NCBI GenBank assembly: GCA_016183775.1
Contig: JACPDY010000023.1
Coordinates: 1-64,000, forward strand
Origin: Bacteroidota bacterium
GTDB taxonomy: Bacteria; Bacteroidota; Bacteroidia; JABDFU01
Reading direction: 5' to 3'
Length of the DNA: 64,000 bases
Positions within the stretch are counted from its first letter, which is position 1. Each line of letters begins with the position of its first letter. Below the pieces are notes generated by a model. That model made no database searches, was not told where the DNA came from, and was given only the letters and a program-made list of their open reading frames with translations. This document shows positions 25,401 through 34,408 of the stretch, piece after piece. Made by a program: the position numbers and the translations under genes.

Positions 25401-26945
25401 ATGAAAACCCCTTCCGACGAACTTTTCCAATTGATAAAGTCACTTACATCCCAGGAAAAAAGATGCTTTAAGCTCAATTTTGATATAAAAAAGCCTAAAA
25501 GTAATTTTATAACTCTTTTTGACGCTATTGATTCTATGGGAGCTTATAGCGAATCTGAACTTATAAAAAAGTTGAAAAAAACGGGTGGAATTAAGAACCT
25601 GAAACAAGTCAAAAGTCAATTATATGATAAAATTGTTGTCGCCATCTCAATTTATGCGAACGATTCGTCCGTAAAGAGAAAGATCCAAAACCTGATCCAC
25701 TACTCTGAATTATTATTAGAAAAATCACTGTACCGCTCATCCATACACTATCTGTTAAAAGCGGAAGCTTTGGCTATTGAACATGAACAATATCCTTACT
25801 TACTATCTATAAGTTATCTCAAAGCATCACATGCCCGGCATCTGAACATAAAAGACGGAACAGCTGTGATCATTGATAAAGAAACAGCGGCTGAAAAAAA
25901 ATACATTCATTCCATCCAAAACACAATTGAGTACAGGAATATATGGCTCGGGGTAAGTAATATTTACAGCCTGTACGCTGATAATTTAAAAAGTGTTGCA
26001 TTATTAAAAAAAGTGAAACACATTTCAGATCTACAGCTGATAAAAAACAAAAATCTTGCACAAACTTATTTATCGAAGAACTACTATTATGACACCAGGC
26101 ATCTTATAAATATGTTAACCGGAAAGTGGAATAATTCTTCGTTCGATCTGCAAAACGAATTCGTAAAATATCTTGAACAGCAGCCGGACCTCCTGTTTTC
26201 AAGAGCCTCAAATTACATAACTGCACTATCGCGTGTTATTACCACATTAAACAAAATAAACCGATCCGATGAGATAGAAGTTTTTTTTAATAAGGCGAGT
26301 GGTTTTTTTATTTCACTCCCTACTAAAAAGAAAAGCAGAAATTTAAGCTCGTATTTCGCAGGGGTGATATTAGCAAATTATATGGACGCCCAATTAATAT
26401 TATTACACCCTGAAAAAGCCATTGACTCCTGGGAAAAAGTAAAAAATGAAGTACACAAGGAGATGCCTACAACCGGTGCCGACCTGGTGGTATACATAAA
26501 CCTGTTTTTAGGTTATTTCTATTTATCAAAGTATCGCGAAGCCCTCCAAAACCTGAACATCGTCATTAATTTCAATAAGCCAAACCGTATCGATATCCAG
26601 GCGGATGCAAGGTTGTTTATTCTAATTCTTCATTATGAGTTAGGCAATACCGATCTTTTACCAAACCTAACGAGGGCCTCAAAGAATTTTTTGCAGAAAA
26701 ACGGGTATTATACCGAATTTGCAAACGTGATAGTTGTATTTTTTGAAAAAGAAATTCATTCAGGCAAAACAAAAAACTTCAATTCATTTGTTCTCCTTAA
26801 AACTAAACTATCCGCCCTGATTAAACATCGCGAAGCAAAAAAAGCAATGGAATACTTTGATTACCTATCCTGGATCGACAGTAAATTAGAGAACAAGCCA
26901 TTCATAGAAATCCTAAGAAAAAAAGCTCTTCAAAAAAACACTTGA
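25401..26945 (+). CDS. Cytoplasmic helical-repeat family protein, copy 2 of 4
   Basis: This 514-residue protein of unknown function has no signal peptide or membrane segment. The N-terminus (PSDELFQLIKSLTSQEKR) closely matches the copy at 15180, and the C-terminus has the family signature FDYLSWIDSKLENKPFIEIL. The middle is Leu/Lys/Tyr-rich and probably TPR-like helical hairpins (for example LLKAEALAIEHEQYPYL). It is divergent from 21105-25253 with 147 bp between starts. It is the most divergent of the four copies in the N-terminal third. Role unknown; a gene-specific regulator or secretion partner is possible. Confidence 0.85.
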   Translation: MKTPSDELFQLIKSLTSQEKRCFKLNFDIKKPKSNFITLFDAIDSMGAYSESELIKKLKKTGGIKNLKQVKSQLYDKIVVAISIYANDSSVKRKIQNLIHYSELLLEKSLYRSSIHYLLKAEALAIEHEQYPYLLSISYLKASHARHLNIKDGTAVIIDKETAAEKKYIHSIQNTIEYRNIWLGVSNIYSLYADNLKSVALLKKVKHISDLQLIKNKNLAQTYLSKNYYYDTRHLINMLTGKWNNSSFDLQNEFVKYLEQQPDLLFSRASNYITALSRVITTLNKINRSDEIEVFFNKASGFFISLPTKKKSRNLSSYFAGVILANYMDAQLILLHPEKAIDSWEKVKNEVHKEMPTTGADLVVYINLFLGYFYLSKYREALQNLNIVINFNKPNRIDIQADARLFILILHYELGNTDLLPNLTRASKNFLQKNGYYTEFANVIVVFFEKEIHSGKTKNFNSFVLLKTKLSALIKHREAKKAMEYFDYLSWIDSKLENKPFIEILRKKALQKNT

Positions 26946-27060
26946 TTTTCAACCAAATTCGCACAAATTAAGGCTTGCCCTGTTACTCTGTTTTATATAT
27001 ATTTGCTCTCCGTAAAAAACTACGGTTCGTTTTAAATTAAGTTAAATCCCTAACCATTTT

Positions 27061-27158
27061 CCATGAAATAGCCATATTATTGCTGGTATACAAACCTACA
27101 TGAATATATAGCGTATTCCATCTGACAAACAGTAACTTAAAAAATTATATACAAATGA
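27061..27158 (+). repeat. Conserved promoter/leader block, partner of 187-287
   Basis: The block runs directly into the start codon at 27155 and matches the minus strand of 187-287. The best-conserved part is the last 47 bases, including ttaaaaaattatata just before the ATG. Conservation of a non-coding leader at this level implies regulatory function or recent duplication. No clear Bacteroidota TAnnTTTG promoter element was recognised within it. Confidence 0.75.
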
Positions 27159-30100
27159 AAAAAATATTATTTGCACTTGCCATCACAGTTTATTCTGCAA
27201 TATCTTTTGCTCAAACCTTCAGCAATATCACAACCAACTCAATGGTCGTTTCCCTCCCGGGCACAACCTGCCTTGTGGTTGTGAGAGCAAATGCATCACC
27301 CGCCGGACCTGTTGATGGTTTTATAAATTATACCGCAAATCCTTCTTTCGGAGCGGGCTCCAGTACCGGAACAGGAAGTTATGTGGTTTTTAAAGGCAGC
27401 GGTGGCTCTGTAAACATTACAGGATTAACGATCAATACTTCATATACTGTAGGCATATACACTTACACTTATAATGTATTTACCGGATACAATTATTCAT
27501 ATTACTGGGGAGGCAGCCATTACACATTAACCAATGAGCCAACAACAAAACCAACTTCATTGGTTGTGTCCAATATTAATCCTACATCTGTCAAGGTATC
27601 CTGGACTGCGGGCAACGGAGCTTATCGCATCGGAACTGTTAAACAGGCTGTCAGCAACACTCATCTTCCGGTTGATGGTACCGTTTACACTGCATCTACT
27701 ACCTACGGAAGCGGTAACCTGGTTGGTTCTGCCTATGCAGTATACAATAGCTCCGGCACCACCGTAACTATTCTTAATTTGTCGCCGGCAACCACATATG
27801 CCTTTTCATTATTTGAATATAACGGCTTGGGCGGGTCCAATAATTATCTTACATCTGCATATGGCACTGCAACATTTACCACACCTGCCGCCGAACCCAC
27901 AGCTCCCGCAAACGGCCTTGTATTCAGCAATGTTACTGCAAATTCCATGACCGTCAGCTGGGCAAACGGAGACGGGGCAACACGCCTGGTAGGTATCAAG
28001 CAAAATTTCGGGAACAAAACCGCGATCGAGGTAAACGGAACAAACCATGTTGATGTGGCGCATAAACCTGCTTTGAATATGGGCACCGGCTCGTTTACAG
28101 CTGAGGCCTGGTTTAAAACATCTGTAAGCGGTGTTACTCAACAGATCATTGGAAAAAGTGATGCCGCTGCAGCATATGGGGTTGGCTTTAAACTTCAACT
28201 TACAACACAAAACAGGTTATACTATGAAGTTACCGGTGGAGCCGGAGGAAGCGGCAATTCCTGTTATGGCACTGCACCAACAAAAATAACTGATGGCGGC
28301 TGGCACCACGCGGCCCTTGTGGTTGATCGCATAAGCGGCACCACCTGCACAGTATATCTTGACGGAGAAGTTGAACACACCGCCAGCAACGCCCTGGCAA
28401 ATGGCTCCATCGATAATTCCATTAACCTTAAAATAGGAGCATCTTATTCATCTTCAGTAACAACCACAAATTATTTTACCGGACAATTGGATGAGGTTCG
28501 CCTGTGGAACGTCGCAAGAACACAATCGAATATTAAAAGCAATTTGTTTGATAATGTTGTTCCGTCAAATATAAACCTGATAGGCTTATGGAGATTTAAT
28601 GACGGCGATATAAGCACATCCGTTGCTGTGAATCTTTCAAATACAACTGGCATCAATGGTAAACTGGTAAACTTTACTGATACAACCAGCGCTATATCCT
28701 TTTCAAAACCAGCCGGAGGATGGGTAGTATCAGGCTCAGGAAATACGGCACCTGTTGACCAAACGGGTTATACAGCAAACGCTAACTTTGGCAGCGGAAC
28801 TCAGATCGCGGGTCAATATTATGTGGTGTACATGGGCTCCAATAACTCTGTAAATATTTACGGACTTACGCCTGCAACAAATTATAATGTATATGTTTTC
28901 GAATACAACGGGTCAGGCATTACTGCTAATTACCTTACATCAGTACATGCGATCGGCAATAAGACAACAGCCACAGCTGAACCTACAATTCCTCCATCAA
29001 ATCTGGTATTCAGCGCAATTACCAATAATTCAGTTACAGCAACTTTCACTTCTGGTAATGGCACTAATAGACTTGTTTCAGTCAGGGCTGGCAAAGAACA
29101 AACCGCCCTTGCTTTTGACGGGGTAAACGACAGTGTTGCTGTTCCGCATAATTCAACCTTAAATGCTTTCCCTTTAACCATTACCACATGGGTTAAAACC
29201 ACCCAAAAAACCTATGGCTTCATAGGCCTTGCTAACAAATACATGTTGGGATCCTGGAACGGATATATGCTTTACCTTGATGGCGGATCTGTGCATGGTT
29301 TCTACGGAAAAGATCCTTCCAACTATACCTGGCTCAGCAGCAATTACAATGATTCCGTTGCCGATGGCAAATGGCATCATATTGCTTACGTGGTTGATTA
29401 CAGCAGCAGTAAAATGTATATCGATGGGGTTTTACGATCGTCTTCGCCATGGTATGGTTCTTCAGGGCCATGTACAACAACCAAGAAGTTTACACTTGGA
29501 AGTATGGCCGGCGGCAATCTATACAACGGTCAGCTGGATGAGGTTTCTATCTGGGGTTACGCAATGGCATCTTCTACCATTAACAGTTATATGACCCGTT
29601 CATTATATGGGAATGAAAGCAATCTTTTAGGTTATTGGAAACTGGATGAAGGAGCTTCATCTTCCAGTTCAGTTATTACCAACTCATCCCTGAACACATT
29701 AAGCAACGGTACTTTATATAATTTCGCATCGACAACTGCCGCGAGCAACTTTACAAACACAAGCGGATGGGTATATTCCGGGGCTTTGGTCAATCTCCCT
29801 CTTGATCAAACCGCCTACGGCTATTATGCCAGTTCAACATTCACTTACGGCTCTATAATTGGCAACAAATACTATGCTGTATACAATGCTGCAGGTAATT
29901 CGGTTACTGTAACAGGACTTAGTCCAAATACAACTTATAATTTTGATGTATTTGAGTATAATGGCACTTATCCGAACGAAAATTATTTAACATCAAGTTA
30001 TTTAACTGGTAATGTTACTACCTCTCCTATTGGAATCCCTACCATAGCATCGTTTACTCCGGCAAGCGGTACCGTGGGTACGACAGTAACACTTACAGGT

Positions 30101-33100
30101 ACAAATTACAACACCACTGCTTCGCTTAACACTGTATATTTTGGAGCTACAAAGGCAACTGTGCTAAGCGCAACAGCGAATCAACTGGTTGTTATTGTAC
30201 CGAATGGCGCATCCTTCAAACCGATCTCAGTTACAGCAAATAATCTTACCGGATATTCCGCTCAGCCTTTTGTAGTCACTCAAAATTGTCCTGGTGCCAT
30301 CAACTTATCATCATACAACCTGACCAATTCACTTACATCCTATGGCAATGTTACAGCCCAAACCCTTGCAGACTTTGATAACGATGGATTGGTTGACATA
30401 CTTACCGTTGACACAAGCAGCTATTATATCTCCACTTTCCGTAATACAAGCGTAGGTGGAAACATCTCATTTGGCTCACGTGTCTTAATGTATATTAAAT
30501 ACAGGCCTTCTGCTATAACCGTGAATGATTTTGACGGAGATGGAGTATTGGATATTGCCGTAACCAATAAATCCATGAATTCTATTTCGCTTATTAAAGG
30601 GTACGGATATTCCGGCGCTATTTATTTTTACCCTCCGCTTGAATATAATACACTCGTGGCCCCGATCTCTCTTGCCACAGGCGATATTGACCTGGATGGA
30701 AAACCTGATATTATTGTAGGCTATACCAACGACAGCATATCTGTTTTCCGGAATACAAGCTCTAACAGCTATTTAAGTCTTGCCCCGAGAGTTGACAAAG
30801 CGCTTCCTGCAGGAACCATTTCCGGGAGAGTAGCTGTTGCCGACATTGACGGCGATGCATTATCTCAATCAGATATTGTTGTTGCCTGCTCGGGCAGCAC
30901 CAATCAATTATCCGTATTCAGGAATACAAGTACCAGCGGCAACGTTACGCTTGCTGCCCGTGTAGATTATAATCCATCGGCCTCGGGCGCCATTAATGCC
31001 ATTGCTATCGGAAAAATAAACAATGATACAAAAGCTGACATTTGTATCGGCCATGGCACCAGCGGTGTTTCAGTGGTACGCAATAACTCCACAGCGGGAG
31101 TAATAACACTCGCTTCCGGCGTAACCCTCACAGGTTTAGCCAACACGCCGGGCGATATTGCAATTAACGATCTTGATGGAGATACTTATCCGGATCTTAC
31201 AATAGGTTACAACACTGCCAGTGTAGGTTCAAGGCTCTCTGTTTTTGAGAATACATCTGTTTCAGGCTTTACCTTTAACTCAAAAGTTGATTATACCATT
31301 CCGGGTGTTAACCCTACTCCTTCTATAACTGTGGCCGATCTTAATAATGATGGAAAAAGCGATATTGTTGCCGGATCGGGAACAACAAACATTTCTGTAT
31401 TTAATAACGAAATGAACGGAACTCTTTCTGGGGAACCAAGCACACCTGCTTCCAATCATTCATCCTCTGTAACCACGACCACGGCAACGCTTAACTGGAC
31501 AAATGGAAATGGCTCTAACCGGATTGTAATTGTCAGACCATATAATGCTCCGGCAATAGCTCCGTTTGACGGGATCGATTATTCAACGATTAGTTCAGTA
31601 TATGGCAGCGGACAAAATTTAGGTGGCGGAAACTATGCCGTTTATAAAGGTACAGGGACTAGTGTTACCGTTACCGGATTAAATTCTTATACGTTATATT
31701 ATTATAATATTTATGAATTCAATGGTTCGGGTTGTGATATTAATTATTTAACTGCGGGTATAAGCTGGAAAAACTTTGTTACAAATAACATAGCTCCTAC
31801 AATAGCAGCTATACCTAATCCTGCAAGCATTTGTCAGAACGCAGGTCTTCAAACAATTAATTTAACGGGCATTACAGATGGAGGCGAAGGCAATCAAAAC
31901 ATATCGATTAATGCAAACTCAAGTAACACTTCTTTGATTTCTTCTGTTACAGTCAACTACACAAGCCCTGCTTCTACCAGTACGCTGACCTATACACCAA
32001 CTGCCGGTCAATATGGCACTTCAACAATAACAGTTAATGTAATTGATAATGCGATTAACAATACCACAAAAACAATAACATTTACCGTTACTGTTAATCA
32101 ACCTCCTCCTGCTGCAGTTGCCGGAGCTAACCAACTTACATTATGCAGCAACACTGCTACGTTAGGTGCCACTAATCCGGGATCACCATTTACAGGTGCA
32201 TGGACCTTCTTATATAAAGGCGCTTCACCGGCAGCTATTACAACACCTTCCAGTCCTACATCCACTGTAACAGGTATTAACGTTGGAGATTCTCTGCGCA
32301 TGCGCTGGACTGTAAGCAGCGGTGCCTGCACACCAACAACAAGCGATGTAAGCATTAAACGTATAAGCTGCGCTTTAAGTGCGGACTTCACCGCGGACAA
32401 AACAAGCGTCTGCGCGGGTTCGGTTGTAAACTTCCAGGATCTGTCGGCTACCGCTTCAGGCACACTTACCAACTGGGCATGGAATTTCGGAGACCCTGGA
32501 TCAGGAGCAAACAACACTTCCACTTTACAAACTCCTTCACATACATTCAATACTGTAGGTACTTATACTGTATCCCTTACAGTTACAAACAGTTTCACTA
32601 CCACATCATCGGTTACCAAAAATGCGTTCATCACTGTAACAGGTGTACCAAACGCGGCAACTACTATAACAGGAGTATCGCCTGTATGCGCAGGCTCATC
32701 CAATGTATTGTATACGCACAGCGCCGCAATTTCAGGTGCCGACAAATATGCATGGACATTACCAACCGGAGCAACGATCACCTCAGGCGACTCAACGTCC
32801 AGCATCTATGTTAATTTCGGCACAAATGCGGTAACCGGAAACATTACAGTTGCGGGGAAGAATATGTGTGGCTTAGGCACATCATCTTCCTTCCCTGTTA
32901 CCGTGAAACCAATTCCCGACCCTGCAGGTGTTATTACCGGTATTACCAATGCATGTGAAGGAGCTGTGGGAGTTATATACACCGTACCCACAATAAATAA
33001 TGCCACAGGTTACACATGGGATGTTTCATCAATGGGCGCAGTTATCGCGAGCGGACAAGGCACCAACAGTATTACTGTTAATTTCCCTGTAAGTGTTGCT

Positions 33101-34336
33101 GTGAGCGGCGACATAACAGTATATGGAACGAACGGAAACGGATGCGGTGATGGAACAGCCGCTATACTGCATGTTAACGTAAACAGCGTTCCCGGTGCCG
33201 CGGGTTCTATCTCGGGCCCGGCAACAATTACTTCTTGTCCGCTGGTAAATGGAGCGATATACTCCATCCCTCTCGTAAACGGGGCAACTTCCTATACATG
33301 GACGGTTCCGGCCGGGGTGAATATAACTGCGGGAAGTACATCTAACAGTATTACCGTTAACTATACTTCAAATGCAGTATCAGGTAATATTACGGTGAAC
33401 GGGGTTAACTCCTGCGGCAATGGTGCAATTTCCACTTTACCAATAGATGTGCAGGGTACAGTGCAGCAAAGCATTTGTCTTGTTACTGTGGATTCAACTT
33501 CTAATTACAACATCGTAACATGGCAAAAACCTTTAATTGCCAACATTGACAGTTTCATCATTTATCGCGAAGTGGCGGGGCTCGGATATACGCGTGTGGG
33601 AAGCCAAAAGTACGGTGTATCGAGTGAATTTGCTGATTCCGTGTATGTTCCTAAAGCGGATCCAAACACCACTAACTTCCGCTATAAGGTAACAGTCCAT
33701 GATTCCTGCGGAAACGAGGGCGACATTAATCTTACTAATTACCATGGTTCAATATTCCTGCAAACTAATCTTGGAGTGGCCAATGCGATCAACATGAGCT
33801 GGATCCAGTATTCAGGTGCTACGGTGAACATGTACCGTATCATGCGCGATACTACGGGAACAGGATTGAACTTTAAAGCAATTGACTCCGTTCCGGGCTC
33901 GAACTCAGTTTATACTGACTACCCGCCTGTTACATCAACACAGGTTGCATACAAACTGGAAACGATCTGGAACCTCACTTGCTCGGCGCCAAATCTGAAA
34001 ACCGCGGCGATCGTTAAATCAGTTTCAAATATCAAAAATGTATCATTGACAGTTACCGGTATTACCGAATCGGCGCTTGATAAAGAGATTACTGTTTACC
34101 CGAACCCTGCGAAGGGGTTACTTAACGTAGATTACCCGAATGTTAAACAGCAATATACCTTTACCATTCATAACATGGTCGGACAGGTAATGACTGAAAT
34201 AAGATCAGAGGATATTTCACCGGGTCAATATAAACGCACTCAACAGATCGATATTTCGAACTTACCTGCCGGTGTTTACATGTTAAATATCTCATTGCCA
34301 GATGTAAGACTGATCAAAAAATTGGTTATTAATTAA
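27155..34336 (+). CDS. Giant FnIII/LamG/IPT/FG-GAP/PKD secreted protein with type A T9SS sorting domain
   Basis: This is a 2393-residue secreted protein with a classical signal peptide (about 1-19, ending SFAQ). Domains in order: FnIII-like units (about 25-285); a LamG/concanavalin-like domain (about 288-480); FnIII (to about 640); a second LamG (about 649-850, AFDGVNDSVAVPH); FnIII; an IPT/TIG domain (about 959-1045, TPASGTVGTTVTLTG); FG-GAP/VCBS-type repeats (about 1060-1420, recurring DFDNDGLVDI, DLDGDTYPDL, DLNNDGKSDI); FnIII; Ig-like; a PKD domain (WNFGDPGSG); three similar Ig/PKD-like units (about 1830-2110); FnIII-like; and the type A Por secretion tail (about 2310-2393: YPNPAKGLLNVDY, LPAGVYMLNI, KKLVIN). 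LamG plus FG-GAP suggests binding of a glycan or other extracellular ligand. The substrate is unknown. Confidence 0.92.
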   Translation: MKKILFALAITVYSAISFAQTFSNITTNSMVVSLPGTTCLVVVRANASPAGPVDGFINYTANPSFGAGSSTGTGSYVVFKGSGGSVNITGLTINTSYTVGIYTYTYNVFTGYNYSYYWGGSHYTLTNEPTTKPTSLVVSNINPTSVKVSWTAGNGAYRIGTVKQAVSNTHLPVDGTVYTASTTYGSGNLVGSAYAVYNSSGTTVTILNLSPATTYAFSLFEYNGLGGSNNYLTSAYGTATFTTPAAEPTAPANGLVFSNVTANSMTVSWANGDGATRLVGIKQNFGNKTAIEVNGTNHVDVAHKPALNMGTGSFTAEAWFKTSVSGVTQQIIGKSDAAAAYGVGFKLQLTTQNRLYYEVTGGAGGSGNSCYGTAPTKITDGGWHHAALVVDRISGTTCTVYLDGEVEHTASNALANGSIDNSINLKIGASYSSSVTTTNYFTGQLDEVRLWNVARTQSNIKSNLFDNVVPSNINLIGLWRFNDGDISTSVAVNLSNTTGINGKLVNFTDTTSAISFSKPAGGWVVSGSGNTAPVDQTGYTANANFGSGTQIAGQYYVVYMGSNNSVNIYGLTPATNYNVYVFEYNGSGITANYLTSVHAIGNKTTATAEPTIPPSNLVFSAITNNSVTATFTSGNGTNRLVSVRAGKEQTALAFDGVNDSVAVPHNSTLNAFPLTITTWVKTTQKTYGFIGLANKYMLGSWNGYMLYLDGGSVHGFYGKDPSNYTWLSSNYNDSVADGKWHHIAYVVDYSSSKMYIDGVLRSSSPWYGSSGPCTTTKKFTLGSMAGGNLYNGQLDEVSIWGYAMASSTINSYMTRSLYGNESNLLGYWKLDEGASSSSSVITNSSLNTLSNGTLYNFASTTAASNFTNTSGWVYSGALVNLPLDQTAYGYYASSTFTYGSIIGNKYYAVYNAAGNSVTVTGLSPNTTYNFDVFEYNGTYPNENYLTSSYLTGNVTTSPIGIPTIASFTPASGTVGTTVTLTGTNYNTTASLNTVYFGATKATVLSATANQLVVIVPNGASFKPISVTANNLTGYSAQPFVVTQNCPGAINLSSYNLTNSLTSYGNVTAQTLADFDNDGLVDILTVDTSSYYISTFRNTSVGGNISFGSRVLMYIKYRPSAITVNDFDGDGVLDIAVTNKSMNSISLIKGYGYSGAIYFYPPLEYNTLVAPISLATGDIDLDGKPDIIVGYTNDSISVFRNTSSNSYLSLAPRVDKALPAGTISGRVAVADIDGDALSQSDIVVACSGSTNQLSVFRNTSTSGNVTLAARVDYNPSASGAINAIAIGKINNDTKADICIGHGTSGVSVVRNNSTAGVITLASGVTLTGLANTPGDIAINDLDGDTYPDLTIGYNTASVGSRLSVFENTSVSGFTFNSKVDYTIPGVNPTPSITVADLNNDGKSDIVAGSGTTNISVFNNEMNGTLSGEPSTPASNHSSSVTTTTATLNWTNGNGSNRIVIVRPYNAPAIAPFDGIDYSTISSVYGSGQNLGGGNYAVYKGTGTSVTVTGLNSYTLYYYNIYEFNGSGCDINYLTAGISWKNFVTNNIAPTIAAIPNPASICQNAGLQTINLTGITDGGEGNQNISINANSSNTSLISSVTVNYTSPASTSTLTYTPTAGQYGTSTITVNVIDNAINNTTKTITFTVTVNQPPPAAVAGANQLTLCSNTATLGATNPGSPFTGAWTFLYKGASPAAITTPSSPTSTVTGINVGDSLRMRWTVSSGACTPTTSDVSIKRISCALSADFTADKTSVCAGSVVNFQDLSATASGTLTNWAWNFGDPGSGANNTSTLQTPSHTFNTVGTYTVSLTVTNSFTTTSSVTKNAFITVTGVPNAATTITGVSPVCAGSSNVLYTHSAAISGADKYAWTLPTGATITSGDSTSSIYVNFGTNAVTGNITVAGKNMCGLGTSSSFPVTVKPIPDPAGVITGITNACEGAVGVIYTVPTINNATGYTWDVSSMGAVIASGQGTNSITVNFPVSVAVSGDITVYGTNGNGCGDGTAAILHVNVNSVPGAAGSISGPATITSCPLVNGAIYSIPLVNGATSYTWTVPAGVNITAGSTSNSITVNYTSNAVSGNITVNGVNSCGNGAISTLPIDVQGTVQQSICLVTVDSTSNYNIVTWQKPLIANIDSFIIYREVAGLGYTRVGSQKYGVSSEFADSVYVPKADPNTTNFRYKVTVHDSCGNEGDINLTNYHGSIFLQTNLGVANAINMSWIQYSGATVNMYRIMRDTTGTGLNFKAIDSVPGSNSVYTDYPPVTSTQVAYKLETIWNLTCSAPNLKTAAIVKSVSNIKNVSLTVTGITESALDKEITVYPNPAKGLLNVDYPNVKQQYTFTIHNMVGQVMTEIRSEDISPGQYKRTQQIDISNLPAGVYMLNISLPDVRLIKKLVIN

Positions 34337-34356
34337 TTAACTTTAATATTAACTTT

Positions 34357-34390
34357 GCCCGGAGCCCAAACTTGTGCTTCGGGCTTTTTT
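34357..34390 (+). terminator. Rho-independent terminator after the LamG/FG-GAP gene
   Basis: A 9-bp stem (gcccggagc with gcttcgggc, one G-U pair; 34357-34365 and 34376-34384) is followed by six T. It ends only 18 bp before the TTG start of the next gene, so the downstream gene either relies on partial read-through or has its promoter overlapping the hairpin or the upstream coding end. Confidence 0.85.
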
Positions 34391-34408
34391 ATTTAATACT
34401 TTATCGAC

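Noticed and set aside
27010-27032. Small hairpin ccgta-tacgg behind the helical-family gene 25401-26945
   Set aside because: The stem is only five base pairs and the following tract is not a clean T-run, too weak to call a terminator.
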